The notes under the pieces are model-generated. The model saw only the letters and a program-made list of their open reading frames with translations, did no database searches and was not told the DNA's origin. This document shows positions 45,001 through 53,576 of a stretch of DNA of 64,000 nt, piece by piece. A program made the translations under genes and the position numbers. Within the stretch, counting starts at the first letter, position 1; each line of letters begins with the position of its first letter. This DNA comes from Thiosocius teredinicola (GTDB lineage: Bacteria > Pseudomonadota > Gammaproteobacteria > Chromatiales > Chromatiaceae): assembly GCF_002009425.1 (NCBI RefSeq), contig NZ_CP019936.1, forward strand, positions 2,715,297 to 2,779,296, given 5' to 3'.

Positions 45001-45762
45001 TTCGCGCAACAACACCAGGAGGCCTCTGCCACCTACCGCGCTTCGCTCGGCGGTCCGATAGATATTGAGATCGTGAGCCCGGCGCATACCGACATCGACA
45101 AGCCGCCGGTACTGCAATACGGCCGAACCTTACCGTTGCACCTCAAGGTATCGGGGGCATCGCCCAGCTTCGTCGAACCGGGTTTCAAACGTATCTTCGT
45201 CGCCATCAACGGTGTCGAACTCTCATTGCCGCCCGAGGCGTGGCATTACGATCAGGCAGCGGGGGCGATGTCATTGCGCGTCTTGCTACGACACGGGCAG
45301 TCACCGCTCAACGCGGGTCTGAACATGCTCGAGTGCAGCGTCTCGGATACCCATGCACCCGAAAACGCTGAGCCGCTACGGCGCCAGACCGTCAGCTTCG
45401 TTGTCGACATCCGCTCACCGGGATTGGAGGCGGGGCTGCTGATTGTCGACGAATTGTCGCAGTTCGACGCACCCGGTGACGATCACCAGCGCACGAGCGA
45501 AGAATACGTCGTTATCGCCAACAACACGGGAGACACGATCGCGCTCCAAGGTTGGCAGATTGCGGATCGTGCCCGGCACGTTTATTCATTTGGCAATATA
45601 TCGCTCGCACCGGCGACAACGCTGACGCTGCACACCGGCATCGGTGTCGATTCAGCGACCGACATCTTTTGGGGGCGCAAGGCTGCGGTGTGGAACAACC
45701 GCGGTGACACCGTGTACCTGATTGATGCGGACAGTGTGGTCCGCGCTGAATACGCGTATTGA
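42073..45762 (+). CDS. Large protein with C-terminal lamin-tail domain
   Basis: A 1229-residue protein without a signal peptide. The first 150 residues are Gly/Ala-rich and strand-like (VDVGGTVEGSLNF, ISVGGNLSASAQAAVSVF). The central 900 are mostly helical and acidic, with many amphipathic segments. The last 105 residues form a lamin-tail (LTD) fold: LIVDELSQF, EEYVVIANNTGDTIALQGWQI, WNNRGDTVYLIDADSVV. LTD domains occur in bacterial surface or nuclease-linked proteins. No enzyme motif was found. The ATG has a good site. The metzincin-like gene follows after 18 bases, so the two are co-transcribed; this pair looks undescribed. Confidence 0.75.
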   Translation: MSTDLTLDVFSIGANGEYEGEWGGLSVLRADFGVDVGGTVEGSLNFCHGVDISVGGNLSASAQAAVSVFVAAAAEVQAFAAAGAQVKVRFSPNLFDEFGVVVDAGAFAEASVAGRLSIGLDIGQILQLAESRLPNGLAIDLFRAFMDELNVRAGIWGRASFSAMARGHLEIHGSLKSDETSGFVFEAGGSVGLKGGTGWDLFAVAELRDPRRFYGRATQLIVDEVVRVARSELPREYQQAIPILELCLPIGILATFELGQVSAEYITTTPDRDRSVEGFVHVVASQMQRFMLRQIIKLSDRLLSDLLEEAIVATLGDLLTAQERHSISAEVDSLLQYLDDGELDTEDLLPIISGVVNIATIVAPNELERWKSHLTVMWTALSMAEKLGSAAARAGVGGSILGLGASASFSSSEENFDLGTPPDLVLEQYEALLGGRPNRIRFADGVDYFVEHGIGDRIHETLPELGRLMLHIEAEFDISTGDIMAALLLTQFGANPSSTDLYRKMKAVVQRGIEEDVVGRLLPELRTRLDGQADALLYIDEVVEPVLLGVNNFVFVQLDHLVDGNLGLFKSNAFKQALSTLVYKIAARNVIVLGDIIVFRGIEQARAGFQALQQEVDSDSGARMVADAHRFAVSLVPNLATIGAVSPDNVQMLISDILAIAQEVFSEAIWTDARRTRMRELMLEAALNEDRGLDYRQATQVEQFFINVVDCETRPNLEALQALADLSWQITLDELQILIRRLLPVLSRFFLAVSADVVEELDRSARAAIDGLAAIADDILRTLGRWRRELERRLAAIGRQIAGVPDMVDALLAAFSTNAQKTALLNAIKAEGIAVVMHTVSTTTEGWDLLTAQQKADALAVAIATFETAFELVRPVLMQALDGIESVGDGIVDLLRSTISVSEQVVAMSTDASNAVAARLADQLLVSVNSLIGAAGLSLPDEITPTTIAAAVKQLLVTDELAALLNSAHAAIHVEHFAQQHQEASATYRASLGGPIDIEIVSPAHTDIDKPPVLQYGRTLPLHLKVSGASPSFVEPGFKRIFVAINGVELSLPPEAWHYDQAAGAMSLRVLLRHGQSPLNAGLNMLECSVSDTHAPENAEPLRRQTVSFVVDIRSPGLEAGLLIVDELSQFDAPGDDHQRTSEEYVVIANNTGDTIALQGWQIADRARHVYSFGNISLAPATTLTLHTGIGVDSATDIFWGRKAAVWNNRGDTVYLIDADSVVRAEYAY

Positions 45763-45780
45763 TCCTGGAGCATTCCACCA

Positions 45781-47124
45781 ATGGCCATCTTCACACTGCA
45801 GGACATTCCCCAGGCACTGCGCGATCTTGCACGAGCACTGGCTGCGATCCGCGATTCCCATGAAGCGTTTCAACCCGGCAGTCGTGCGGATGACCTTCAA
45901 GGCGTCAGCATGTTCGATACCGCGGCGTGGACGGCGTTGTCCAACAGCTCGTTTCTCGGCGATCTGACTGGCATCACAACCCTGGTCGGCGGCAACTCAC
46001 CGGCTGGCACAACGCAGTTCGAGTGGTCAATACAATCGATCTCGCCAGTGGCCACCTCCACACCCTCAATCGATATGCCCGCCCTCGAACCCGGCCCGGT
46101 CACCGTGTTTCTGCGTCGGCTCGATGCAAGCGGCACAGTGCTCGACGAATCGGCGCGGCGAATCAGCACGCCATACTTCGCAATCATTGGCGAAGACGCG
46201 ACGGGGGTAAACAACACTCTCAGCAACGAAGCGCTTGCAGCCGAGCACGATGACTACATCCGCCTCCTCAAATGCTATACAGAGCGGCGCTTGCGCGCGG
46301 CAAATATTCGAATCATTTGGCGCGTGACGCCGTTCAACGAACCGATTCCGTTTCAGTTCGACCCTGCAAGCAGTTCAACCACCACCGGTGCCGGATTGCT
46401 GTTGTTCGCGGCACCGTCGGATGTCAACGCCAGTCAGCCGTTGAAAGATCAAGGCAAGCGATATGTCTGCCAAGCAGCGCTGAAAGAAAAGAACTCAATA
46501 AAAGATGACCAGCAGAACTTCACGGTCGGATTGACGTACAGCGTCAAGCTTTCCGATGCACCTTTTGATACAACACAGGCATTGACGAAGACGCAGGGCT
46601 ATCTCGCCGATGTACAAGCCTCTGTCTACAGTGGCGATTGCGAAGTGCTTGAAGGTACGGACTATCGCAACAATAGACCAATGAATTTCAATAGCCCCAA
46701 TCAGAGTCCCTCCATGGTCATCGACAAACTTCGCTCGCTGCGATCGATGCCAAGTCAACTCAGCGCCGCAGAACAGACGCGCCTAACGACGATTCACCTA
46801 CATATGTTGGCGCGCTACGACAGCTTCACATTGGCACATGAGCTGTGTCACATGATGGGTCACGATCACAATGACGACTGGCTGCCGCTGAACGTACCGG
46901 CTCAAGAACAAAAGATCTACGAAGACGACATGATGAACCGCGCACTACCAATATCGGTAGTACATGGCATGAGCATCGAGATCACCGATGCCGCGAACTT
47001 CCCGGCAGCAGGCAGTTTCATCGACCTGATCGAAGACCAGGGTATGTCACGCCTGATCGGGTTGACCGCCCCTTCGCAGCTGGCTTGGGCACAAAAGTTT
47101 GCTGCCGTAGTGGCGCCCTTCTGA
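45781..47124 (+). CDS. Predicted metzincin-like metalloprotease
   Basis: A 447-residue protein without a signal peptide. It carries the zinc motif HELCHMMGHDH (His353, Glu354, His357, Gly360, His363), which is the HExxHxxGxxH metzincin signature, and a methionine-rich turn DDMMNR about 20 residues later that could be the Met-turn. The preceding domains (about 1-300) are beta-rich and unknown. It lies 18 bases after the lamin-tail protein gene with GGAG before its ATG. It probably processes or is delivered with that protein, which is inference; family membership beyond the zinc motif is not shown. Confidence 0.75.
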   Translation: MAIFTLQDIPQALRDLARALAAIRDSHEAFQPGSRADDLQGVSMFDTAAWTALSNSSFLGDLTGITTLVGGNSPAGTTQFEWSIQSISPVATSTPSIDMPALEPGPVTVFLRRLDASGTVLDESARRISTPYFAIIGEDATGVNNTLSNEALAAEHDDYIRLLKCYTERRLRAANIRIIWRVTPFNEPIPFQFDPASSSTTTGAGLLLFAAPSDVNASQPLKDQGKRYVCQAALKEKNSIKDDQQNFTVGLTYSVKLSDAPFDTTQALTKTQGYLADVQASVYSGDCEVLEGTDYRNNRPMNFNSPNQSPSMVIDKLRSLRSMPSQLSAAEQTRLTTIHLHMLARYDSFTLAHELCHMMGHDHNDDWLPLNVPAQEQKIYEDDMMNRALPISVVHGMSIEITDAANFPAAGSFIDLIEDQGMSRLIGLTAPSQLAWAQKFAAVVAPF

Positions 47125-47403
47125 ACAGGGCCTGAGCAAGGCGGTTCGTCGGATGAGGTTCGGGAGCGTCGGTATGGCCAGGCGTTGGTTTGCTGTCGAA
47201 GCTTTTTACATCCACCAGGCCCCGTCGTTGCCGGCACCTAATAACCCCTTGTTTTCTCGAACTAATAGCCGTCAAGCACGATAATTGCAGCCCGCCATTA
47301 ATGCCTTACCGATCGGGCTCGCAGCGAATTTGAGCCATCCGTACCATTCGCACGGCCCCATCCGCAAGGCAACACATCAGATTATCGATTGGGGAAACAC
47401 GTA

Positions 47404-48336
47404 ATGGCATGCGACGCCAGCATCATATTCGTTTCAGATTACAAAGCCGGTGAAGACAAATCATGGAACGATATGCGCGCTGCGCTCAGTGCATTGGCCG
47501 AGCAGGACTTTGATGGCAGTGTTGAAGTTTTGCTCGTCGAAGAAGAACGCTATATCTCGCAGATACCGGAAGACCTGGCGACATTGCACCCGAATCTGAA
47601 GATCGTATCGTCGACAAAAACCAACTCGTATGCGCTGGCCAACGTCGGCGTCGATGCTGCTGATAGCGAGTTCGTCGTCCTTCTCGATGCCGACTGCATT
47701 CCCGCCAAAGCCTGGCTTCAGCATTGCATCAAGCGCCTCCGTTCTAACCAGATGATCGGCGTGGTCAGCGGAAAAACCCGCTATCCAGGCGAATCGCTGC
47801 GCGAACGCTGCCTGGCATTGCTTTCACGTTCATATGTTGTGCCGAGCGACCGGCAGGCGACACGCCACATATCCAACAATAATGCAGGGTTCAGACGAGC
47901 CATCTTTCTGCAATACCCGTTGCCGGAAAGCTCGGGAATCTATGCGTCGCGGCTGCAGGCCATCGCGATCGAACGAGGTGGGTGGACGATGGCGTTCGAG
48001 CCGGGTATGGAGGTCATCCACGATTTCGAAGGCTGGAATATGGAACGCGACATCCGCCACCAGATGGCTCACAACCTGATCAGCATGCGCCAGGCCGATC
48101 CCAGCCTGCCCTACGCGTGGGTTGCCAACATGGGTGTTATCGGTCTGCCCGTCTATTTTGTCGGACGCTTGCTGCAGCAATGGAACAAATGCATCCGGGT
48201 ACCGTCGCACTTTGGCGTACGCGCGTTCGAGGTGCCTGTTGCCATGGCACTTGCGGTGTGGACCAGCGCACTCGAGCTACCGGGAGCACTGCGTGCACTG
48301 CGTAGCCAACCGGTGCGCGATACCGTTTATCGCTGA
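47404..48336 (+). CDS. Family 2 glycosyltransferase
   Basis: GT-A type glycosyltransferase of 310 residues: N-terminal ASIIFVSDYKAGEDKSW, the metal/nucleotide-sugar DxD region as VVLLDADCIPAK, and an acceptor-side stretch with a C-terminal membrane-associated helix. The ATG at 47404 follows GGGGAA; a TTG at 47389 is in frame but less likely. It lies about 280 bases downstream of the metzincin-like gene, so linkage to that pair is possible but not shown. Sugar donor and acceptor unknown. Confidence 0.82.
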   Translation: MACDASIIFVSDYKAGEDKSWNDMRAALSALAEQDFDGSVEVLLVEEERYISQIPEDLATLHPNLKIVSSTKTNSYALANVGVDAADSEFVVLLDADCIPAKAWLQHCIKRLRSNQMIGVVSGKTRYPGESLRERCLALLSRSYVVPSDRQATRHISNNNAGFRRAIFLQYPLPESSGIYASRLQAIAIERGGWTMAFEPGMEVIHDFEGWNMERDIRHQMAHNLISMRQADPSLPYAWVANMGVIGLPVYFVGRLLQQWNKCIRVPSHFGVRAFEVPVAMALAVWTSALELPGALRALRSQPVRDTVYR

Positions 48337-48382
48337 CGATACATCATCCTCGATGATCGCCCCGCGCCAATCGCGTCTGATA

Positions 48383-48402
48383 CTCCCGCCGGATGGCGGG
48401 AG
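48383..48402 (+). terminator. Hairpin after glycosyltransferase gene
   Basis: Eight-base perfect stem CTCCCGCC / GGCGGGAG with a GGAT loop, 46 bases past the stop. No U-run follows. Confidence 0.5.
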
Positions 48403-48535
48403 CGTCGGTTCGGCAAACAGACCGTCAACGAATCGGCAGCAGTGCGTGCAGGCACACAACCGCCGTGTTCGCCGTCGCCGGCTTCAGAGGGTAGTCGAAG
48501 CCGGCAACTGACTGCGGGCGCACCGGCCTAGCCGG

Positions 48536-48775
48536 TTATTCCTGTTGCGGAGGTGGCGCTTGTTCGAGACAGTGCCTGCAAACCCGAATCTCGCGGACTG
48601 TTTCGTATCCACTACCGCCGGGGTCGTCTCTCGGTTTTCTAAGGCCCGATACAGGGTCGATATAGGTATTGGCAGCCGCCCGAAAGGGATAGATTTTTCG
48701 ACGGACGACGATGGGAAGCAGGTAGGAAGGTACCTTGGAGGCGATTACCGCGTGACAATGCTCACATACATACAC
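48536..48775 (-). CDS. Small zinc-ribbon-like protein
   Basis: A 79-residue protein with two CxxC knuckles, CEHC at 4-7 and CRHC near 67-70, enough to bind one zinc. The ATG follows GGAG. The middle is rich in Arg and Pro (RRKIYPFRAAANTYIDP). No larger family could be named. It lies alone between the glycosyltransferase and murein endopeptidase genes. Confidence 0.6.
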   Translation of the reverse strand: MYVCEHCHAVIASKVPSYLLPIVVRRKIYPFRAAANTYIDPVSGLRKPRDDPGGSGYETVREIRVCRHCLEQAPPPQQE

Positions 48776-48917
48776 ATTCTCCGGCTATTGATGTCCTCCA
48801 GGTAGCCGATCCCCTGAAGGTGTGATGATTGAGGCAACAGACTGCCTCGGCGGCGCGATCTTAGCGCCACCCCGGCATACTCGCAACCCGGTGGAAATGA
48901 ATCGCTGCCCGATGAGA

Positions 48918-49598
48918 CTACATCGGGCGACACGCGACGGTGAAGTCGACATGATAGTGTTCGTCGTGTCGGACCCATGAACGTCGTGTCGAAAACGTCA
49001 GGTGCTTTTTCAGGTAGGCACCTTGTTCGGTCTGCCACAGCTTCGGCTGCAGGTCGGGATCGAAAATCACCCGCCAGATATCGATGCCTTCAGCCTGCGC
49101 GGCGCGATGCAATGCGGCCAGATGCGCCGCCATCGCCTCGAAGTCGATGCGAAGACCGTCGTATTCAGCTTGGCGATTGAACTCGACGGCGTAGCCCAGC
49201 TTGTTGAAGTAGTGGGTCGGCAGATGCACCGAACGACCCTGCCGGTCGATCACCGGCACCATGAAGTCGACCGACAAGCCGTTCTGATGGGTTTTATGCG
49301 GGCTGAACGGGCCGCCACCCTGCAAACCGGTCTCGGCATACTTGAACACCTTGTCGGGCATCGACGACTCAAGCGATCCGTAGGCACCGACGACAGCACG
49401 TCGCACCACGCTGTGCACATACGTGCGCCCCATCAGTGCAGCGGTGTCGCTGTAGCTGACGAAGTTGCTGCCCTCCCCCGGCAGTTGGACGCCTCCTTCA
49501 AGGCGACCGTTGCTCGTCGACCCATAGCAGATACTCTCCGCTGCACAGACAGAGGCCGACATCAGGCAGAACAGGAGCATGCAGCAGACGCGTCGCAT
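48918..49598 (-). CDS. mepA: Penicillin-insensitive murein endopeptidase (MepA-like)
   Basis: Periplasmic LAS-family metallopeptidase of 226 residues that cleaves cross-links in peptidoglycan. The ATG at 49598 begins a signal peptide ending SVCAAES. Zinc-ligand motifs are visible as HQNGLSVD (HxxxxxxD) and HYHVDF (HxH), spaced as in E. coli MepA. The ribosome site is weak, so the start is chosen by the signal peptide. It is the usual length for a short MepA. The substrate assignment follows the family. Confidence 0.85.
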   Translation of the reverse strand: MRRVCCMLLFCLMSASVCAAESICYGSTSNGRLEGGVQLPGEGSNFVSYSDTAALMGRTYVHSVVRRAVVGAYGSLESSMPDKVFKYAETGLQGGGPFSPHKTHQNGLSVDFMVPVIDRQGRSVHLPTHYFNKLGYAVEFNRQAEYDGLRIDFEAMAAHLAALHRAAQAEGIDIWRVIFDPDLQPKLWQTEQGAYLKKHLTFSTRRSWVRHDEHYHVDFTVACRPM

Positions 49599-49618
49599 TG
49601 CGATGACAGGTGCAGGTA

Positions 49619-49876
49619 TCAATCGTTGCGCGCAGAAGGCGCGTGTTTCATGTTCATGTAGACACCTCCCGCATTGAGCTCGTTCAGCATCTGCGCCAAT
49701 CGTTTCTGTTTCGTTGCGTCTTTCTTGGCCTTGTTGATCCATAACAGGTAATCGTTCTGTTGGTACGCAGGGCGTTCGAGATACTTTTCCATGAGGTTTG
49801 CATCTCGCAAGGCGTCGCGTACAAACGACGGCATCGGCTGCCTGGCCCGTTTCAGTTTCGCGGCTTTCTCAACCAT
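49619..49876 (-). CDS. YdeI/OmpD-associated family protein
   Basis: An 85-residue protein similar to the C-terminal half of YdeI-type proteins: YQQNDYLLWINKAKKDATKQKRLAQMLNELNAGGVYMNM. Known members are annotated as bacteriocin or antimicrobial protection proteins, but mechanism is unclear. The ATG at 49876 is used; a longer frame overlapping the next gene encodes an Arg-rich unlikely leader. Truncation relative to full-length YdeI should be noted. Confidence 0.75.
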   Translation of the reverse strand: MVEKAAKLKRARQPMPSFVRDALRDANLMEKYLERPAYQQNDYLLWINKAKKDATKQKRLAQMLNELNAGGVYMNMKHAPSARND

Positions 49877-49952
49877 GTTTCGTCTCGATTCTGTAAAGCA
49901 TTCTCTACTCCGGCGCTGAGTGACTATCGCACGACGTTCAGCACTCGAATTG

Positions 49953-50396
49953 TCACGACACCAGCCCCAGCGTCTGCGCAAACGCCTCGAACGAGCGATG
50001 CGTTCGTATCCAGGCATGGCGAAGCCGGTTGCCCTCTCCTTCCCACTTAAGATACCGGATATCGGGCTCGGAACCTTCTCCGTAGTACAGCACCACCACC
50101 GAATCGGAGCCGGGACCGAAATCTGCAATGATGACGGCCTTCGCATAGTCGATCTCACCGACATTGCTCAGCGCGCCCACCCAGAACTCATTGCCTTCGG
50201 CCACCTCGTCAGCGATCGTATGGAATGGTGCCGGCATCAGCACCAGGCTGTCGTCAGTGCTCGAAAGCAATCGCGCCTTTTCTCGCCCGAGGTCTGTGGC
50301 GTTCGACCGGCGCGACCCGAACGACGGCCATACTCCGGCATCGGCCAGCTCAATCAGCAAAGGGGGTAGCGGCAAGCTGTCAGCAACCATCGGCAT
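49953..50396 (-). CDS. SMI1/KNR4-like (SUKH) family protein
   Basis: A 147-residue protein whose C-terminal half, VIIADFGPGSDSVVVLYYG to SFEAFAQTLGL, has the SUKH pattern seen in SMI1/KNR4 proteins, which include many immunity proteins to contact-dependent or type VI toxins. No toxin gene is adjacent. Start at 50396 is one of three possible in-frame starts within 15 bases. It sits 21 bases downstream of the small membrane gene. Confidence 0.65.
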   Translation of the reverse strand: MPMVADSLPLPPLLIELADAGVWPSFGSRRSNATDLGREKARLLSSTDDSLVLMPAPFHTIADEVAEGNEFWVGALSNVGEIDYAKAVIIADFGPGSDSVVVLYYGEGSEPDIRYLKWEGEGNRLRHAWIRTHRSFEAFAQTLGLVS

Positions 50397-50417
50397 ACCA
50401 AGTACTCGCAAAGTCCA

Positions 50418-50822
50418 TTAGCTACCGCCTTTCAGCGCACCGAGCAGCCCTTCCAACTGGGTACTCGTAAAACACTCGCAAGGAATGAAGTATTTCGATC
50501 CGTCGTCGGTGACAATCACAATTCTCTGCAGGCTATCCGAGCCACTCATTGTGACGCTCTCAATGGCATCGGCCGCGATATTTGCCTGCACCATCCCGCT
50601 GTACTCAACAATAATGGTTCCGTCGCCGATTTCGACCCGCACCCTCGAGTTGCCAATCACGAACGAAAAGCCAAGTGCCAATACAATACCAATCGACGTA
50701 GCCCACCAATACTCCGAGGCCCAAAGCCCGAAGAGATTCAGCAGGTACATGCCCAAGATCACCAGCAGCGCCGCGTAGAGGTGCTGCCGCGTAACTTTGT
50801 TGAGGCGACATTCGTAGATCAT
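50418..50822 (-). CDS. Small membrane protein with PH-like domain
   Basis: A 134-residue protein with two N-terminal membrane helices (LYAALLVILGMYLLNLFGL and YWWATSIGIVLALGFSFVIG) and a soluble C-terminal part of alternating strands (VEIGDGTIIVEYSG, RIVIVTDDGSKYFIP) that looks like the PH-type domains of YcxB-related proteins. Function unknown. It is close upstream of the SUKH-like gene and probably co-transcribed. Confidence 0.6.
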   Translation of the reverse strand: MIYECRLNKVTRQHLYAALLVILGMYLLNLFGLWASEYWWATSIGIVLALGFSFVIGNSRVRVEIGDGTIIVEYSGMVQANIAADAIESVTMSGSDSLQRIVIVTDDGSKYFIPCECFTSTQLEGLLGALKGGS

Positions 50823-50942
50823 CTGCCGGACCCAACAGCGAGGGCCATAGCAATCGAATCCAATCGATCAAGCATAGAGCCGGTTGTACTAGCGGTAGCC
50901 CCTGGGACGGAGTGAGTTGCCATCCATTGCAATGATGACTTG

Positions 50943-51482
50943 CTAGGAGCCGTTTTCACGTTCGGCCATTTCCTTGTACCTGCGTATCGTATCGAGAATC
51001 TCGGCGTCGGATGGATCGCTGTATTCCTTTCCCAGGTAAATCTTTTCGGCTTTGGCGCAATGCAATAATGCATTCTTTGGCGCGTACGCTGCCGACGCGG
51101 GATCGCCTAAGGCGTAGCACAAGTGAAAATCGGCTTCTTCGCTACCCCACGAAACCGCCTTCCTCCAGTACGCCAAGGCCGCCTCTGTGTTCTGCTCCAC
51201 CCCAAGGCCATGATAGTGAAAATAGCCGAGGTTGTTGTTCGCACCGGCCACGAGCCGAGGAAACTCTTGTTCCACGTCTTTCAGCGACAACAGCTTCTTC
51301 CATTGACGCGCCGCCAACCCGTATTCTTGGTTTCTGAAGTGTTCCGTGCCCGTGTAATAGAAACAAAGCGGGTGCGAAACTGCAAAGTCGTGAAACTCTC
51401 CCTCGAAGTAACATCGCTCTTGCGCTCCCGCGGCTACGCCGGCAGCCGCCATGAAGCACAATATTCTAGTTATATGGCTCAT
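50943..51482 (-). CDS. Exported Sel1-repeat protein
   Basis: A 179-residue protein with a signal peptide (MSHITRILCFMAAAGVAAGAQ) and two or three Sel1-like helical repeats, best seen in NNNLGYFHYHGLGVEQNTEAALAYWRKAV. Five cysteines in the mature part suggest disulfides. Sel1 repeats mediate protein contacts, often in envelope stress or virulence pathways. No partner is evident. Confidence 0.75.
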   Translation of the reverse strand: MSHITRILCFMAAAGVAAGAQERCYFEGEFHDFAVSHPLCFYYTGTEHFRNQEYGLAARQWKKLLSLKDVEQEFPRLVAGANNNLGYFHYHGLGVEQNTEAALAYWRKAVSWGSEEADFHLCYALGDPASAAYAPKNALLHCAKAEKIYLGKEYSDPSDAEILDTIRRYKEMAERENGS

Positions 51483-51702
51483 AGATTCGCCAGATAATCT
51501 GCACTTGACGGAAAACCGACCGTATCACGGCTGCACGTTCTTCCTTGAATAGCAGATTCATTGCGATGGCACCTCCATCGATGCCGATGTCTCGATGCAC
51601 GACGATCTGCTCAGATCGTCAACCCGATTAACAGATACCCAGCTAGTCGCGACCAAGTGTAGCGAGCTTAGCGGCACAGTGCACGGCAGCAGGATTGCCT
51701 TG

Positions 51703-52203
51703 CTAAGCCATTTTCTCGCGCACTCGCCATAGCCGGTAAGCCCACAACCAGAGCGCTATCTCAAACAGAAATGTCCAATGCAAAACGAAGTTCCACCACC
51801 AAGGCTCATACCTCACCGTGACTTCGAAGGCAGCAAACGGTCGGTCGACAAATGGAGCCAACCACCAGATATCGCCGACGATAGTATCGAGTAATAGGTG
51901 TAGCAGACCTCCGCTGGCAAAGACTGCCAGCAACGACCTTGTTGCCCCACTTCGGTTGAACCATCGCCAGGCGACGCCAACCAAGAGCAAAGATACCCAG
52001 AACAGCGGAATATGGCTCAAATACGTGTGGTGATGGGTCTGCCGCTGGTCTACAAAATAGAAATAGAACATGTCGATATCAGGAGCAATGGCTCCCAACA
52101 TGCTTACGACAACAACCAAACGGGAACTCGGCGTGACAACAAAGCCTCTGTCTGCAATCCATCGCCCAAGAATATAGCCTGCGGGAAGGTGCCCTATGAT
52201 CAT
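51703..52203 (-). CDS. YdjM-like inner-membrane metal-dependent hydrolase
   Basis: A 166-residue integral membrane protein of the YdjM/membrane-bound metal-dependent hydrolase family. It begins MIIGHLPAGYILG and has the metal-ligand clusters APDIDMFYF and THHHTYLSH, with four membrane helices. The ATG at 52203 follows AAGGAG; a TTG two codons earlier overlaps that site. Substrate unknown in this family. Confidence 0.85.
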   Translation of the reverse strand: MIIGHLPAGYILGRWIADRGFVVTPSSRLVVVVSMLGAIAPDIDMFYFYFVDQRQTHHHTYLSHIPLFWVSLLLVGVAWRWFNRSGATRSLLAVFASGGLLHLLLDTIVGDIWWLAPFVDRPFAAFEVTVRYEPWWWNFVLHWTFLFEIALWLWAYRLWRVREKMA

Positions 52204-52362
52204 CTGCAACTCCTTTCGATAGGAAGCCGATGATCACCGACAAAAATGCGCAAAAAGGGGCAGAAATGTGGAGATTCAGGGGTCGCTTAAGGTTGCGGGA
52301 ATAGCCAACTCCCGAGTTCTGCACCCCGACATCGCACCCAGCTTGGCCTGCGTTGACTCTAT

Positions 52363-52387
52363 AAGGCGATTCGCACCGAATCGCCTT
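52363..52387. terminator. Terminator after arsM
   Basis: Eleven-base perfect stem AAGGCGATTCG / CGAATCGCCTT with a 3-base loop, just past the arsM stop on the minus strand. T-rich bases flank it on the plus side, so it may work in both directions. Confidence 0.8.
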
Positions 52388-52394
52388 TTCTACA

Positions 52395-53447
52395 TCAACA
52401 GCAACCGGTACTTGCAGGTGGACTATCTGACGCCGTTTCGTCGAAAGGCAGCGTGCTGCCACAATCGGCGAAGATGCCGAAATGGGTGCTTGTATCGCCG
52501 ATGAACTCAAAATGCGGGTTGAAGCGCGTTTCGTTCAACATTCGCCAGGTGTTTCCGCAAACGGGTACAACCCTACCCTTGTCGAATCGATGGTGCTTGT
52601 CCAACTCCACATGGTTGGGATGCTCCGGGATCGACCCTTGGTAGACGACGGCCTGGCCGTAGTCTTCGCACGCGGGTTCCAGGCCTTCGAGCTTGAATAG
52701 CCGGTAGGTTGCCGAATAGAAATTCACATTGCCGATAAGATCGGTCAACTCGGTGTTGTTGACGGTAATCGGGCTGTCCGTCACCAGTCGCGGATCGAGA
52801 AAACCGGCCTGTTTGGCCAGTGAAACCAAGTCGTTCCAATACAAAGCGCCACCGAGGCACTCGGTGTACAGCAACGGATGCTGGGCAACCTTCTCGGGTA
52901 CGCGACGGTCGGCGTACACGTCAGAAAAGTACATTTCTCCACCCGGCTTGAGCAGGTGGTAGGCGTTCTGCAACACACGGCCCTTGTCCTGGCACAGGTT
53001 GATCACACAATTGGAAACGATCAGTTCGAAACTGGCCGGCTCCAGATCCAATTCATCGAGGTGCTCCAACTCGCCCTGCACAAAAGACACATTGGGCTTG
53101 GCATAACCGAACCGTTTGGCATGCTCGTCGATGTAAGATTCGGCAACATCCAGCTGTTCACGCGTCATGTCGACTCCAACCACGGCGCCTTGCTCGCCGA
53201 CCAGCCGGGACAACAGGTAGACATCACGTCCGGCCCCGCACCCCAGGTCGAGCACGCGCAGGCCTTCGAGCTGCGCCGGCACAATCAGGCCGCAACCGTA
53301 ATAGCGCTCAACCACTTCGGGCACCATCTCGTTCAACACATCCCGAATCGTCGGCGGCATCTGCTCACCGGTGCAGCAGGCGTTGGTCTGCAGGTCAGCC
53401 GAGGTTTTCAGCACCTTGCCGTAGTAGTGTTTGACTTCTTCGAGCAT
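52395..53447 (-). CDS. arsM: Arsenite S-adenosylmethionine methyltransferase
   Basis: SAM-dependent enzyme of 350 residues that methylates As(III). The SAM loop is VLDLGCGAGRDVYLLS, and the conserved cysteines appear as TNACCTG near the N-terminus, SNCVINLC in the middle and YTECLGGALYW, matching the three-cysteine arsenic site of ArsM proteins. The ATG at 53447 follows AGGAG; starts at 53468 and 53522 are in frame but less supported. The C-terminus ends STGCC, which could add a metal contact. It is about 32 kb from the arsJ operon and has its own terminator. Confidence 0.92.
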   Translation of the reverse strand: MLEEVKHYYGKVLKTSADLQTNACCTGEQMPPTIRDVLNEMVPEVVERYYGCGLIVPAQLEGLRVLDLGCGAGRDVYLLSRLVGEQGAVVGVDMTREQLDVAESYIDEHAKRFGYAKPNVSFVQGELEHLDELDLEPASFELIVSNCVINLCQDKGRVLQNAYHLLKPGGEMYFSDVYADRRVPEKVAQHPLLYTECLGGALYWNDLVSLAKQAGFLDPRLVTDSPITVNNTELTDLIGNVNFYSATYRLFKLEGLEPACEDYGQAVVYQGSIPEHPNHVELDKHHRFDKGRVVPVCGNTWRMLNETRFNPHFEFIGDTSTHFGIFADCGSTLPFDETASDSPPASTGCC

Positions 53448-53576
53448 ATCGACAGACTCCTGAGCCATCTGATGAATTTCGCTTTGCGGGGCCGCCTCCA
53501 GCGCCACCGAGGGCCCGAGCATACCGCGTTACTTCGAGGGTTTGGATGACAACCGCGCGGTCGCCTGCTTCCTGGC

